From NCBI RefSeq assembly GCF_001673635.1, contig NZ_LZMH01000083.1:62001-126000 (forward strand): a stretch of DNA of 64,000 bases, read 5' to 3'. Shown one piece after another: positions 43,387 to 51,967 of this stretch. Each line of letters begins with the position of its first letter. The first letter of the stretch is position 1. The notes beneath the pieces are model-generated. The model ran no database searches, had not been told where the DNA came from, and was given only the letters and a program-made list of their open reading frames with translations. The DNA is from Mycobacterium asiaticum (GTDB lineage: Bacteria > Actinomycetota > Actinomycetes > Mycobacteriales > Mycobacteriaceae). The translations under genes and the position numbers were made by a program.

Positions 43387-44280
43387 GTGACGATCTCCGC
43401 TGCCCCACGCCGGCGCCTCGACCGGACGGCGAGCCTGACCGCTCAGGCCAACGCCGCCCAACGCGCTGCAGAAACCTTGCGTCCGCCCAACCGTCGACTG
43501 GTCCACGACCCGCACTCCAGCAATTTCGTCGAGCACCCGGCGTTGCGGGCAATGCTGGCCCGCCCGCGCACCGCGGATGCCGTCCTGCGGGTGTTCGACT
43601 GGCTGTGGGGCGGGTTGCACGCACACATAGCGCTGCGGGTGCGCTACGCCGATGACGCCTGCCGGGCCGCCATTTCCGACGGCATCGACCAGATCGTGCT
43701 GCTCGGCGCCGGCTTCGACACCACCTGCCTGCGGCTCGCCGGAGCACCGGTGACCATTTTCGAGGTCGACGCGCCCGCCACCCAGGCGCGCAAACGCCCG
43801 ATCACCGAACGGTTGCTGACGGTGAGTAACCGAACGGTCTGGGTGCCATGCGATTTCGAACGGGACGCGCTGCGCGAGCGCCTGCTCGACGCCGGTCTCG
43901 ACCCGACGAAACCGAGCCTGGTCAGCTGGCTCGGCGTGACTCCGTATTTGACCCGCGGGGCCATGGCGGCGACGCTGAGCGACCTTGCCGACGTCTGTGC
44001 GCCGGGTAGCCGTTTGGTCGTGGACTACATTCGCGCCGGTGTGGTGGACGGAAGCACTCCATGGGGCGGCGCCCGCCGCATGACCCGCCTGGTGGCTCGG
44101 CGCGGCGAACCGTACCGCAGCGACTTCACCGAGTCGGGTCTCAACGCACTGCTCGGCGAGCACGGCTTCACACCGGACGAACACCTGACCGTTGCCGGGC
44201 TGCTGAACCGCTACGACCCGAAGGGCGACAGCGGCCTGGCCGCCGATGACTGGCTCGCCATTGCAAGCGCCCGCCGCTGA
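43387..44280 (+). CDS. SAM-dependent methyltransferase (LCMT/PPM-type, mycobacterial family)
   Basis: About 297 residues, of the leucine-carboxyl-methyltransferase-like family that is multiplied in mycobacteria. VLLGAGFDTTCLRL is the SAM-binding loop I, FEVDAPATQARKR binds the ribose, and SWLGVTPYLT is motif III. No target is known for these enzymes here. GTG 43387 is preferred; GTG 43357 would leave only 17 bp to the mocR start. Divergent from the MocR regulator and convergent with the LLM oxidoreductase across palindrome E. Confidence 0.87.
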   Translation: MTISAAPRRRLDRTASLTAQANAAQRAAETLRPPNRRLVHDPHSSNFVEHPALRAMLARPRTADAVLRVFDWLWGGLHAHIALRVRYADDACRAAISDGIDQIVLLGAGFDTTCLRLAGAPVTIFEVDAPATQARKRPITERLLTVSNRTVWVPCDFERDALRERLLDAGLDPTKPSLVSWLGVTPYLTRGAMAATLSDLADVCAPGSRLVVDYIRAGVVDGSTPWGGARRMTRLVARRGEPYRSDFTESGLNALLGEHGFTPDEHLTVAGLLNRYDPKGDSGLAADDWLAIASARR

Positions 44281-44298
44281 CCCCCGCACCGCACCCCC

Positions 44299-44358
44299 GC
44301 GAGCAGACGCTTAAGCGCCCGCACGCCCGGCGTGTCGGGCGCTTAAGCGTCTGCTCGC
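44299..44358. terminator. Palindrome E (TRIT-like) between methyltransferase and LLM genes
   Basis: A perfect 23 bp outer stem (44299-44321 with 44336-44358) starts GCGAGCAGACGCTTAAGC and encloses CACGC-CCG-GCGTG plus one unpaired T at 44335. Compared with B it has TTAAGCGCC in place of AAAAGCACC, matched by compensating changes in the other arm. It lies between two convergent stops. Confidence 0.85.
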
Positions 44359-44370
44359 GCAAAGCTCGGC

Positions 44371-45228
44371 CTAATTCAAGGCGAGGTCCTCGCGGAAACG
44401 GCGCAGGCCGTCGATCTTCTCCGCCAGCGTCGCATCCGGCCCGGCGTAGAACATCCACGGCATGGTGATGATCCCGGTGATACCCGCATCCTCGGCACGC
44501 TGATAGTCCGCGACCGTGAACGAGTCCGTCAATGGCGTCAGGATCGTGAAGCCGTCCATCGAAAGACCTTGCGCGGCACGCAATTCGCGTAGCTTGTTCA
44601 CCCGTTCGATGGCTCGATCGGTGGTGATCAGGTCGCCGATCCAGCCGTCGTTGCGGGCGGCGCGGCGCAGCGCGATGTCGCTGAGCCCACCCACGTACAC
44701 CGGGATCGGCGGCGGCGTCGGCTGCATTTCCAGCCGCGGCGCCGTATAGAACTCGCCGTCGAACTCGGTCCAGCCCGGCGACCACAATTCGCGCATCAGC
44801 GAGATCATCTCGTCGGTGCGCTTGCCGCGGGCCTCGAACCGCTCACCCATCAACTCGAATTCCTCGCGGCACCAGCCCACCCCGATGCCCAGCTCAATCC
44901 GGCCGGACGCCAGAAGTGCCGCGGTGCCAATGGCTTTGGCCGCCGAGTACGGGTTGCGCATCGCCGGAATGTAGACCGTCGTGACGAACTTCAGCCGCTT
45001 GGTGACCTGCGCCAGCGCCCCCGCCAGCACCCACGGGTCAGCCCAATCGGTGAAGGGCTGCCAACGGCGTTGCCCGTCTTTGGTGTACGGATACGGCGTC
45101 TGTAGCGTCTCCAGGTTGACGACGTGGTCAGGGATCCCGAGGCCGTCATAGCCGAGTTCGTCTGCTGCCTTGGCGATTTCGATGATGTCGGGAGTTTCCA
45201 GAAACGCGCTGCTGACGTAGAACTTCAC
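44371..45228 (-). CDS. LLM-class F420-dependent oxidoreductase
   Basis: A 285-residue luciferase-like TIM-barrel flavin/F420 enzyme. VKFYVSSAFLETPDIIEIAKAADELGYDGLGIPDH is the usual first strand-helix; GRIELGIGVGWCREEFELMG and PVYVGGLSDIALRRAARNDGWIGD are diagnostic of mycobacterial F420-dependent members. The substrate is unknown. GTG 45228 overlaps the stop of the thioesterase gene (GTGA), continuing the glnE-thioesterase-LLM run on the - strand. Confidence 0.9.
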   Translation of the reverse strand: MKFYVSSAFLETPDIIEIAKAADELGYDGLGIPDHVVNLETLQTPYPYTKDGQRRWQPFTDWADPWVLAGALAQVTKRLKFVTTVYIPAMRNPYSAAKAIGTAALLASGRIELGIGVGWCREEFELMGERFEARGKRTDEMISLMRELWSPGWTEFDGEFYTAPRLEMQPTPPPIPVYVGGLSDIALRRAARNDGWIGDLITTDRAIERVNKLRELRAAQGLSMDGFTILTPLTDSFTVADYQRAEDAGITGIITMPWMFYAGPDATLAEKIDGLRRFREDLALN

Positions 45229-45875
45229 CGCCCGTCCCGGCCGTCCTGCCCGTCCCGGCCGACCTGCCCGTCCCGCGCCCAGGACGGCTCGATGAACACA
45301 CCGTCGGCCTCGACCGTGATGCCCGCCGCATCCGCGATGAACCCCCGAGCGAACACCTTGACACCCTCCCGTCGGTCCACCCAGGCCTCGGAACGTAGCC
45401 GGCCCAACGGGGTCCCGCGCAGATACTTCACCGTGATGGTCCCGGTGAACCGCGGCTTGGACAGTCCCTCGCTCGCGGCCTCACCCAGCATGTGATCGAG
45501 GATCAAAGCGCTCACCCCGCCATGCACCAGCGAGGGCGGACCCTCATAGGCCAAGCCCAGCACGAACTCGGCCCAGCAACGCCCGCCGCCCTCATGGTGC
45601 ACCACGATCGGCGGCGCGATCGGATTGCACACGCCCACCGCCGCATTGCCCAATGGGAGTGGACGATCGCCCACGCGGTAGCTCACCCCGTCCGGCCGGG
45701 TCCGACGCCGCAGCGACTCGGTGACCGCCTTGATCGCCGCCTGCGCCTCGACGACGACGTCGTCGTCGGCCTCGGTGCGGATGGTCACGTCGATCAACTC
45801 CCGGACCGCGTCGGCCAGCGGCGCATACAGGGCCGTCACCCGGTCGGCCTCCGACGCACTCAGCACTTCGAACAT
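45225..45875 (-). CDS. PaaI-like hotdog thioesterase
   Basis: About 216 residues with a hotdog-fold acyl-CoA thioesterase domain in the C-terminal two thirds (GRCWAEFVLGLAYEGPPSLVHGGVSALILDHMLGEAA, with the typical His-Gly-Gly before the long helix). The N-terminal ~70 residues are helical and of unknown role. The C-terminus ends in a Gly-Arg-Asp-Gly-Gln repeat. The start is uncertain: ATG 45875, or TTG 45905, which would overlap the glnE stop (TTGA) and has AAGGTG 8 nt upstream. Its stop overlaps the LLM gene start. Acyl substrate unknown. Confidence 0.85.
   Translation of the reverse strand: MFEVLSASEADRVTALYAPLADAVRELIDVTIRTEADDDVVVEAQAAIKAVTESLRRRTRPDGVSYRVGDRPLPLGNAAVGVCNPIAPPIVVHHEGGGRCWAEFVLGLAYEGPPSLVHGGVSALILDHMLGEAASEGLSKPRFTGTITVKYLRGTPLGRLRSEAWVDRREGVKVFARGFIADAAGITVEADGVFIEPSWARDGQVGRDGQDGRDGR
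45231..45277 (-). repeat. GRDGQ-coding tandem repeat at the 3' end of the thioesterase gene
   Basis: Three imperfect ~18 bp units encode GRDGQ(V/D)-like residues immediately before the stop codon and the overlapping start of the next gene. The tail is hydrophilic and probably disordered. Confidence 0.7.
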
Positions 45876-45901
45876 GGCGCTCAGCGCGCCGGCATCCCGA
45901 C

Positions 45902-48886
45902 TCAACTTCCAAACACCTTGCGCACCACCGCTTTTGCTCGTCGCGTCACTCGTAGATAGTTGTCCAGGAACTCCCCGCCGTCGTCGCTGTGCCAGCCGGC
46001 GGCCACCGCAACCGCGTTGAGCTGCCGTCCCGGTCCGGGCAGCTGGTCGGTCGGCTTGCCGCGAACCAGCACCAGCGCGTTGCGCGCGCGGGTCGCCGTC
46101 AGCCAGGCCTGCTTGAGCAGGTCGACCTCGTCCGCCGGAACCAGGCCGGCCTCGGCAATCACATCCAGCGATTGCAGGGTCGAGGTGTTGTGCAGCGCCT
46201 CGATTTCGTGGGCGTGCCGCAGCTGCAAAAGTTGCACGGTCCACTCGATGTCGGCCAACCCGCCGCGGCCCAGCTTCGTGTGGGTGTTGGGGTCCGCGCC
46301 ACGCGGCAGCCGCTCCGACTCCACCCGGGCCTTGATCCGCCGGATCTCGTGCACCGCCTCGGCCGACACCCCGTTCGGCGGATACCGCGTCTGGTCGACC
46401 GTCAGCAGGAACCTCTGCCCGAGGTCCGGGTCGCCGGCCACCGCGTGCGCGCGCAGCAGCGCCTGAATCTCCCACGGCTGCGCCCACTGCGTGTAGTACG
46501 CCTCGTAGGACGCCAGGGTGCGGACCAGTGGGCCGTTGCGACCCTCCGGCCGCAGGTTGGCGTCGACCTCCAGGGGCGGATCCACGCTGGGCGTGCCCAA
46601 TTGCGCCCGGACCTGCTCGGCGATCGTCGTCGCCCACTTGACCGCCTGCGCGTCCTCGACCCCGCCGGCCGGCTCGCAGACGAACATCACGTCGGCGTCC
46701 GAGCCGTAGCCCAGCTCCGCCCCACCGAGCCGGCCCATGCCGATGACCGCGATGGACGCGGGCGCCCGGCCGTCCTCCGGCAGATGCGCGCGGATCGTCG
46801 CGTCCAGGGCGGCCTGCAACACGGCCACCCAGATCGACGTCAACGCTTCACACACCTCGGTGACCTGAAGCATGCCCAGCAGATCCGCCGAGCCGATGCG
46901 AGCCAGCTCGCGGCGGCGCACGCTGCGGGCGGCCGCGATGGCGCGCGCCGGGTCGGAGTAGCGGCCGGCCGATGCAACCAGGGCCCGGGCCACTGCCGCC
47001 GGCTCGGTTTCGAGCAGTTTGGGTCCCGACGGCCGGTCCCCATAGTCCTGAATCACTTCGGGTACGCGCATCAGCAGGTCCGGCACGAACGTCGAGGTGC
47101 CCAGCACGTGCATGAGCCGCCGCGCAACCGTCGGTTTGTCGCGCAAGGTCGACAGGTACCAGGTGTGGGTGGCCGAAGCCTCACTGAGTCGCCGGTACGC
47201 CAAGAGTCCGCCGTCGGGATCCGGCGCGTAGGAGAGCCAGTCCAACAGCCGCGGCAGTAGCACCGCCTGCACCCGGCCGCGCCGGCCGCTCTGATTCACC
47301 AGCGCCGACATATGCTTCAACGCCGCCTGCGGCGCCTCGTAACCCAGTGCGGCCAGCTGCCGTTCGGCGGCCTCCGGGGTCATGCGGCCACCGACCAGTT
47401 CCAGTCCGGCCGGGCCGACCGATTCCAGCAGCGGTTGGTAGAACAACTTCGCGTGCAGCCGGGACACCCGCACGTTCTGGTGCTTCAGCTCCTCGCGCAG
47501 CACGCCGGCGGCGTCGTTGCGCCCGTCGGGACGGATGTGCGCCGCGCGCGCCAGCCACCGCATGGCTTCTTCGTCGTCCAGCTCGGGCAGCAGGTGGGTG
47601 CGCTTGAGCCGCTGCAGTTGCAACCGGTGCTCGAGTAGCCGCAGAAACTCATAGGAGGCGATCATGTTCGCGGCGTCCTCGCGCCCGATATAACCGCCGG
47701 TACCCAACGCCGTCAGCGCGTCCACCGTCGACGCGACATGCAGCGACTCGTCGCTGCGGCCGTGCACCAGTTGCAGTAATTGGGCGGCGAATTCGACGTC
47801 GCGCAGCCCGCCGCTGCCCAGCTTGAGTTCGCGACCGCGGATATCGGCGGGCACCAACTCCTCGACGCGGCGGCGCATGGCCTGCACCTCGGGCACGAAG
47901 TCTTCGCGCTCGCACGCCGTCCACACCATCGGCTGCAACGCCGCGAGGTAGCGCTCGGCCAGTTCGGCGTCACCGGCCGCGGCGCGGGCCTTCAACAGCG
48001 CCTGGAACTCCCAGGTTTTGGCCCACCGCTCGTAGTAGGCGACGTGCGATTCGACCGTGCGGACCAACTCCCCGCTGCGGCCCTCTGGGCGCAGTCCGGC
48101 ATCGACCTCGAAGAAGGCCGACGAGGCGAGCCGCATCATTTCGCCGGCCACCCGCATGCTGACCGGATCGGCGTTCTCGGCGACGAAGATGACGTCGACA
48201 TCGCTGACGTAATTCAGTTCGCGGGCACCGCATTTGCCCATCGCGATCACCGCCAGCCGCGGCGGTGTGCGATCGTCGCCGCACACCGTCTGCTCGGCCA
48301 CCCGCAAAGCCGCGGCCAGTGCGGCGTCCGCGATGTCGGCCAGGTGAGCCGCCACCTTGGTGAACGGCAGCACCGGTTCGTCCTCGACCGTCGGGGCCAC
48401 ATCCAGGGAGGCCAGCACCAACAGCTGGTCGCGGTAGAGCACCCGCAGTTGGTGCACGATCGAACCCGGCGCTCCGGAGAAATCCTCGACGGCCTCGAGG
48501 AAAGTCCGCTGCAACCGCTCGCGGGTGGGCAGTTCGACCTTGCCGCGCAGCAGTTTCCACGACTGCGGGTTGGCGATCAGGTGGTCCGCCAGCGCCAGCG
48601 AGGAACCGAGCACGGCGAACAACCGCCCGCGCAGGGACCGCTCGTTGAGCAGCGCCGCGTTCAGTTCGTCCCATTCCAGGTCGGGGTTCTCCGACATCCG
48701 GATCAGCGCGCGCAACGCGGCATCGGCGTCCGGCGCCCGCGACAGCGACCACAGCAGATCCACATGAGCCTGGTCGTCGTGCTTATCCCAGCCCAGCTGG
48801 GTAAGTCGGGCGCCCGCCCCCTCGTCCATCAGTCCCAGCCGGCCGACGCTGGGCAGCTTGGGTCGCTGCGTCGCTGGCTTGGTCAC
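45902..48886 (-). CDS. glnE: Glutamine synthetase adenylyltransferase/deadenylase GlnE
   Basis: Bifunctional regulator that adenylylates and deadenylylates Tyr406 of GlnA1 in response to nitrogen status. The 994-residue protein equals the M. tuberculosis length and has two nucleotidyltransferase domains: N-terminal GKCGARELNYVSDVDVIFV (deadenylylase) and C-terminal GMGRLGGAELGYGSDADVMFV (adenylylase), each with the DxD metal pair. GTG 48886 lies 28 bp after glnA2, so glnA2-glnE are an operon, which appears to extend into the thioesterase and LLM genes. Confidence 0.97.
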   Translation of the reverse strand: MTKPATQRPKLPSVGRLGLMDEGAGARLTQLGWDKHDDQAHVDLLWSLSRAPDADAALRALIRMSENPDLEWDELNAALLNERSLRGRLFAVLGSSLALADHLIANPQSWKLLRGKVELPTRERLQRTFLEAVEDFSGAPGSIVHQLRVLYRDQLLVLASLDVAPTVEDEPVLPFTKVAAHLADIADAALAAALRVAEQTVCGDDRTPPRLAVIAMGKCGARELNYVSDVDVIFVAENADPVSMRVAGEMMRLASSAFFEVDAGLRPEGRSGELVRTVESHVAYYERWAKTWEFQALLKARAAAGDAELAERYLAALQPMVWTACEREDFVPEVQAMRRRVEELVPADIRGRELKLGSGGLRDVEFAAQLLQLVHGRSDESLHVASTVDALTALGTGGYIGREDAANMIASYEFLRLLEHRLQLQRLKRTHLLPELDDEEAMRWLARAAHIRPDGRNDAAGVLREELKHQNVRVSRLHAKLFYQPLLESVGPAGLELVGGRMTPEAAERQLAALGYEAPQAALKHMSALVNQSGRRGRVQAVLLPRLLDWLSYAPDPDGGLLAYRRLSEASATHTWYLSTLRDKPTVARRLMHVLGTSTFVPDLLMRVPEVIQDYGDRPSGPKLLETEPAAVARALVASAGRYSDPARAIAAARSVRRRELARIGSADLLGMLQVTEVCEALTSIWVAVLQAALDATIRAHLPEDGRAPASIAVIGMGRLGGAELGYGSDADVMFVCEPAGGVEDAQAVKWATTIAEQVRAQLGTPSVDPPLEVDANLRPEGRNGPLVRTLASYEAYYTQWAQPWEIQALLRAHAVAGDPDLGQRFLLTVDQTRYPPNGVSAEAVHEIRRIKARVESERLPRGADPNTHTKLGRGGLADIEWTVQLLQLRHAHEIEALHNTSTLQSLDVIAEAGLVPADEVDLLKQAWLTATRARNALVLVRGKPTDQLPGPGRQLNAVAVAAGWHSDDGGEFLDNYLRVTRRAKAVVRKVFGS

Positions 48887-48914
48887 ATATCGACGTTAGC
48901 GCAACGCCTCCGGG

Positions 48915-50255
48915 CTACAGCGACAAGTAGGTCTTCAGCTCGAACGGGGTGACGTGGCTGCGGTAGTTGGCCCACTCGGAGCGCTTATTGCGCAGGAAGA
49001 AGTCAAATACGTGCTCCCCCAACGCCTCCGCCACCAGCTCGGAGGACTCCATGGCCCGCAGCGCGGTGTCGAAACTCGACGGCAGCTCGCGGTAGCCCAT
49101 GGTGCGGCGTTCCTCGGGCGTCAGGTCCCAGACGTTGTCCTCGGCCTGCGGGCCCAACACATACCCCTTCTCCACGCCGCGCAGGCCGGCGGCCAGCAGC
49201 ACAGCGAAGGTCAGGTAGGGGTTGCACGCCGAGTCCGGGCTGCGCACCTCCACCCGCCGCGAGGAGGTCTTGTGCGGCGTGTACATCGGCACCCGCACCA
49301 GCGCGGAGCGGTTGGCCGCTCCCCAGGAGGCCGCCGTCGGCGCCTCACCGCCGTGCACCAGGCGCTTGTAGGAGTTCACCCACTGATTGGTGACGGCGCT
49401 GATCTCTGAGGCGTGTTCGAGGATTCCTGCGATGAACGACTTGCCGACATCGGACAGCTTCAGCGGGTCGTCGTCGCTGTGGAAGGCATTGACATCACCC
49501 TCGAACAGGCTCATGTGGGTGTGCATCGCCGAGCCCGGGTGTTCCCCGAACGGCTTGGGCATGAAGGTCGCCCGCACGCCCTCGTTCAGCGCGACCTCCT
49601 TCATGATGTAGCGGAAGGTCATCACGTTGTCGGCCATCGACAGCGCGTCGGCGAACCGCAGGTCGATCTCCTGCTGGCCCGGCGCGCCCTCGTGGTGGCT
49701 GAACTCCACCGAGATGCCCATGAACTCCAGCGCCTCGATGGCGTGCCGGCGGAACTTCGACGCCGATTCGTGCACCGCCTGGTCGAAGTAGCCGGCGTTG
49801 TCGATGGGCACCGGCTCCGACCCGTCCTCGGGGCCGTTCTTGAGCAGGAAGAATTCGATTTCGGGATGCACGTAGCAGGAGAAGCCGAGGTCGTTGGCCT
49901 TTTGCAGCTGACGGCGCAGCACGTGGCGGGGGTCGGCCCAAGACGGTGAGCCGTCCGGCATGGTGATGTCACAGAACATGCGGGCCGAGTGGTGGTGACC
50001 GGACTTGTCGGCCCAGGGCAGTACCTGGAAGGTCGACGGGTCAGGGTGCGCGACGGTGTCGGATTCCGAGACCCGGGCGAAGCCCTCGATCGAGGAGCCG
50101 TCGAACCCGATCCCCTCTTCGAAGGCGCCCTCGAGTTCGGCCGGGGCGATCGCGACCGACTTCAGGAATCCGAGCACGTCGGTAAACCACAGCCGCACGA
50201 ACCGGATGTCGCGCTCTTCCAGGGTGCGGAGGACGAACTCCTTCTGCCGATCCAT
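48915..50255 (-). CDS. glnA2: Glutamine synthetase GlnA2
   Basis: A 446-residue class I glutamine synthetase, the same length as Rv2222c. GFDGSSIEGFAR, EIEFFLLK and GSAMHTHMSL are visible. It lacks the NLY-type adenylylation tyrosine loop of GlnA1 (the region reads DNVWDLTPEERR), so it should not be regulated by GlnE despite sharing its operon. GlnA2 is non-essential and contributes little bulk activity in M. tuberculosis. ATG 50255 has no clear Shine-Dalgarno; a -10-like TAGTGT directly upstream suggests a leaderless mRNA. Confidence 0.96.
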   Translation of the reverse strand: MDRQKEFVLRTLEERDIRFVRLWFTDVLGFLKSVAIAPAELEGAFEEGIGFDGSSIEGFARVSESDTVAHPDPSTFQVLPWADKSGHHHSARMFCDITMPDGSPSWADPRHVLRRQLQKANDLGFSCYVHPEIEFFLLKNGPEDGSEPVPIDNAGYFDQAVHESASKFRRHAIEALEFMGISVEFSHHEGAPGQQEIDLRFADALSMADNVMTFRYIMKEVALNEGVRATFMPKPFGEHPGSAMHTHMSLFEGDVNAFHSDDDPLKLSDVGKSFIAGILEHASEISAVTNQWVNSYKRLVHGGEAPTAASWGAANRSALVRVPMYTPHKTSSRRVEVRSPDSACNPYLTFAVLLAAGLRGVEKGYVLGPQAEDNVWDLTPEERRTMGYRELPSSFDTALRAMESSELVAEALGEHVFDFFLRNKRSEWANYRSHVTPFELKTYLSL

Positions 50256-50261
50256 ACCCGC

Positions 50262-50267
50262 ACACTA
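50262..50267 (-). promoter_or_regulatory. Candidate -10 element of a leaderless glnA2 transcript
   Basis: TAGTGT (read on the - strand) fits TANNNT and ends 6 bp before the glnA2 ATG, so transcription would start at or next to the A of the start codon. Leaderless mRNAs are common in mycobacteria. The absence of a ribosome binding site agrees with this. Confidence 0.45.
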
Positions 50268-50277
50268 GGCACGGTCT

Positions 50278-50293
50278 GTTAAATCGATGTTAC
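50278..50293 (-). promoter_or_regulatory. Candidate GlnR box upstream of glnA2
   Basis: Read on the - strand, GTAAC-ATCGAT-TTAAC gives two half-sites with a 6 nt spacer like the GlnR consensus. It overlaps the expected -35 position of the TAGTGT promoter. The first half-site (GTAAC) and the 6 nt spacing are the same as in the box in front of glnA1. Confidence 0.5.
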
Positions 50294-50322
50294 GGATGCC
50301 TCGCCAGACGCATTGCGGATGT

Positions 50323-51876
50323 TTATGGCTGGCAACGCAGATTGGGCTGCGGCAGGGTCAGATCCAGGAAGTAACGCGTCACGACGCTGTCCACGCACGG
50401 GTTGCCGTCGAACACCACGGTGTGCTGGGTGCCGTCGTAGGAGATCAACGGGGCGCCCAGTTGGCGGGCCAGGTCCACGCCGGCCTGGTACGGGGTGGCC
50501 GGGTCGTGGGTGGTCGAGACCACCACGGCTTTGCCGGCCGGGGCGGGTGTCGCGGCATGCGGCGTCGACGTAGCCGGCACCGGCCAAAGCGCGCAGATGT
50601 CGCGCGGCGCGGACCCGGTGAACTGGCCGTAGCTCAGGAACGGCGCCACCTCGCGGATCCGGCGGTCGGCGCTCACCCAGGACGCCGCGTCTGTCGGCGT
50701 CGGTGCGTCGACACAACGGATGGCGTTGAACGCGTCCTGGCCGTTGTCGTAATGACCCTGCCTATCCCGGCCGTTGTAGTCATCGGCCAGCACCAGCAGG
50801 TCGCCCGCGTCGCTACCGTGCTGCAGCCCGAGCAAGCCGCTGGTCAGATACTTCCAGTGCTGCGGGGTGTAGAGCGCGTTGATGGTGCCGGTGGTCGCGT
50901 CGGCATAACTCAAGCCACGCGGATCCGAAGTCTTGCCCGGCCGGGTGACCAACGGATCGATCAGCGCGTGGTAGCGGCTGATCCACTGCCCCGGGTCGGT
51001 GCCCAGCGGGCAGGCCGCCGAGCGGGCACAGTCCGCGGCGTAATCGTTGAAAGCGGTCTGGAATCCCGCCATCTGGTTGACCGTCTGGTCGATCGGGCCG
51101 ATCGTCGGATCGATGGCTCCGTCGAGCACCATCGCCCGGACATGCGGGGCGAACCGCTCGATGTAGGCCGTGCCGAGCTCGGTGCCGTAGCTGTAACCGA
51201 GGTAGTTGATCTGCTCTTCGCCCAGGGCCTGCCGGACCATGTCCATGTCGCGGGCCGCCGAGGCGGTGCCGATGTTGGCCAGGAACGACTGGCCCATCCG
51301 GTCGGCACAATGCTGGGCCAGCTCGCGGTACATCCCCTCGATGTGGGCTACCCCGGCCGGGCTGTAGTCCACCATCGGGTCCCGCCGGAAGGCATCGAAC
51401 TCGGCGTCCGAGCGGCACCGCAGGCTCGGTGTCGAGTGACCCACCCCTCGTGGGTCGAAACCGACCAGGTCGAAGTGGCGGCTGATGTCGGTGCTGCGCA
51501 GATCGGGCGCCATCCCGGCCACCATGTCGACCGCCGACGCCCCCGGCCCGCCCGGGTTGACCAACAGCGATCCGATCCGCTGCCCGGTCGCGGGAACCCG
51601 GATCACCGCCAACTTCGCTTGTGCCCCAGTGGGTTTGTCGTAGTCGACCGGCACCGCGACAGTGGTGCACTGGGCGGTGGGTATGTCGGCGACACTGACG
51701 AAATCGCTGCACGAACCCCAACTCTGCTGCGGCGTCGCGGCGGGTGCCAAAGGGACCTGTGTCTGCCCGCTGTCGGGTTCGGGAGTCGCGGCGGCAAGCG
51801 GTAGTGCCGCCGACTGCCCGGTGACCACGAGTCCAAACGACAACAGCGCCGAGCTCACCGTTCTCAGGCGCAACAT
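50323..51876 (-). CDS. Exported alpha/beta hydrolase (Rv2223c-like peptidase)
   Basis: A 517-residue secreted serine hydrolase of the tripeptidyl-aminopeptidase type. N-terminal signal peptide (about 1-30, ending ALPLAAATP), NPGGPGASAVD oxyanion motif, nucleophile Ser in GYSYGTELG, and His in the final GTQHTVVFDG with a cap-domain between. Cysteines at both ends of the C-terminal domain (NPCVDS, LRCQP) suggest disulfides. It is a paralogue of the CaeA/Hip1 gene 91 bp upstream on the same strand. Substrate unknown. Confidence 0.9.
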   Translation of the reverse strand: MLRLRTVSSALLSFGLVVTGQSAALPLAAATPEPDSGQTQVPLAPAATPQQSWGSCSDFVSVADIPTAQCTTVAVPVDYDKPTGAQAKLAVIRVPATGQRIGSLLVNPGGPGASAVDMVAGMAPDLRSTDISRHFDLVGFDPRGVGHSTPSLRCRSDAEFDAFRRDPMVDYSPAGVAHIEGMYRELAQHCADRMGQSFLANIGTASAARDMDMVRQALGEEQINYLGYSYGTELGTAYIERFAPHVRAMVLDGAIDPTIGPIDQTVNQMAGFQTAFNDYAADCARSAACPLGTDPGQWISRYHALIDPLVTRPGKTSDPRGLSYADATTGTINALYTPQHWKYLTSGLLGLQHGSDAGDLLVLADDYNGRDRQGHYDNGQDAFNAIRCVDAPTPTDAASWVSADRRIREVAPFLSYGQFTGSAPRDICALWPVPATSTPHAATPAPAGKAVVVSTTHDPATPYQAGVDLARQLGAPLISYDGTQHTVVFDGNPCVDSVVTRYFLDLTLPQPNLRCQP

Positions 51877-51967
51877 GGCCGAAATCGTCTCATTTAGAAA
51901 TCCACCGCAGGACGCGAAACGGTTACGCCTTGGTCTCTTATCGGTACACCCCGGCGAGTCCGGTGCG

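Noticed and set aside
15820..44358. CRISPR array interpretation of the repeated palindromes
   Set aside because: Copies are kilobases apart, lack regular spacers and no cas genes are present.
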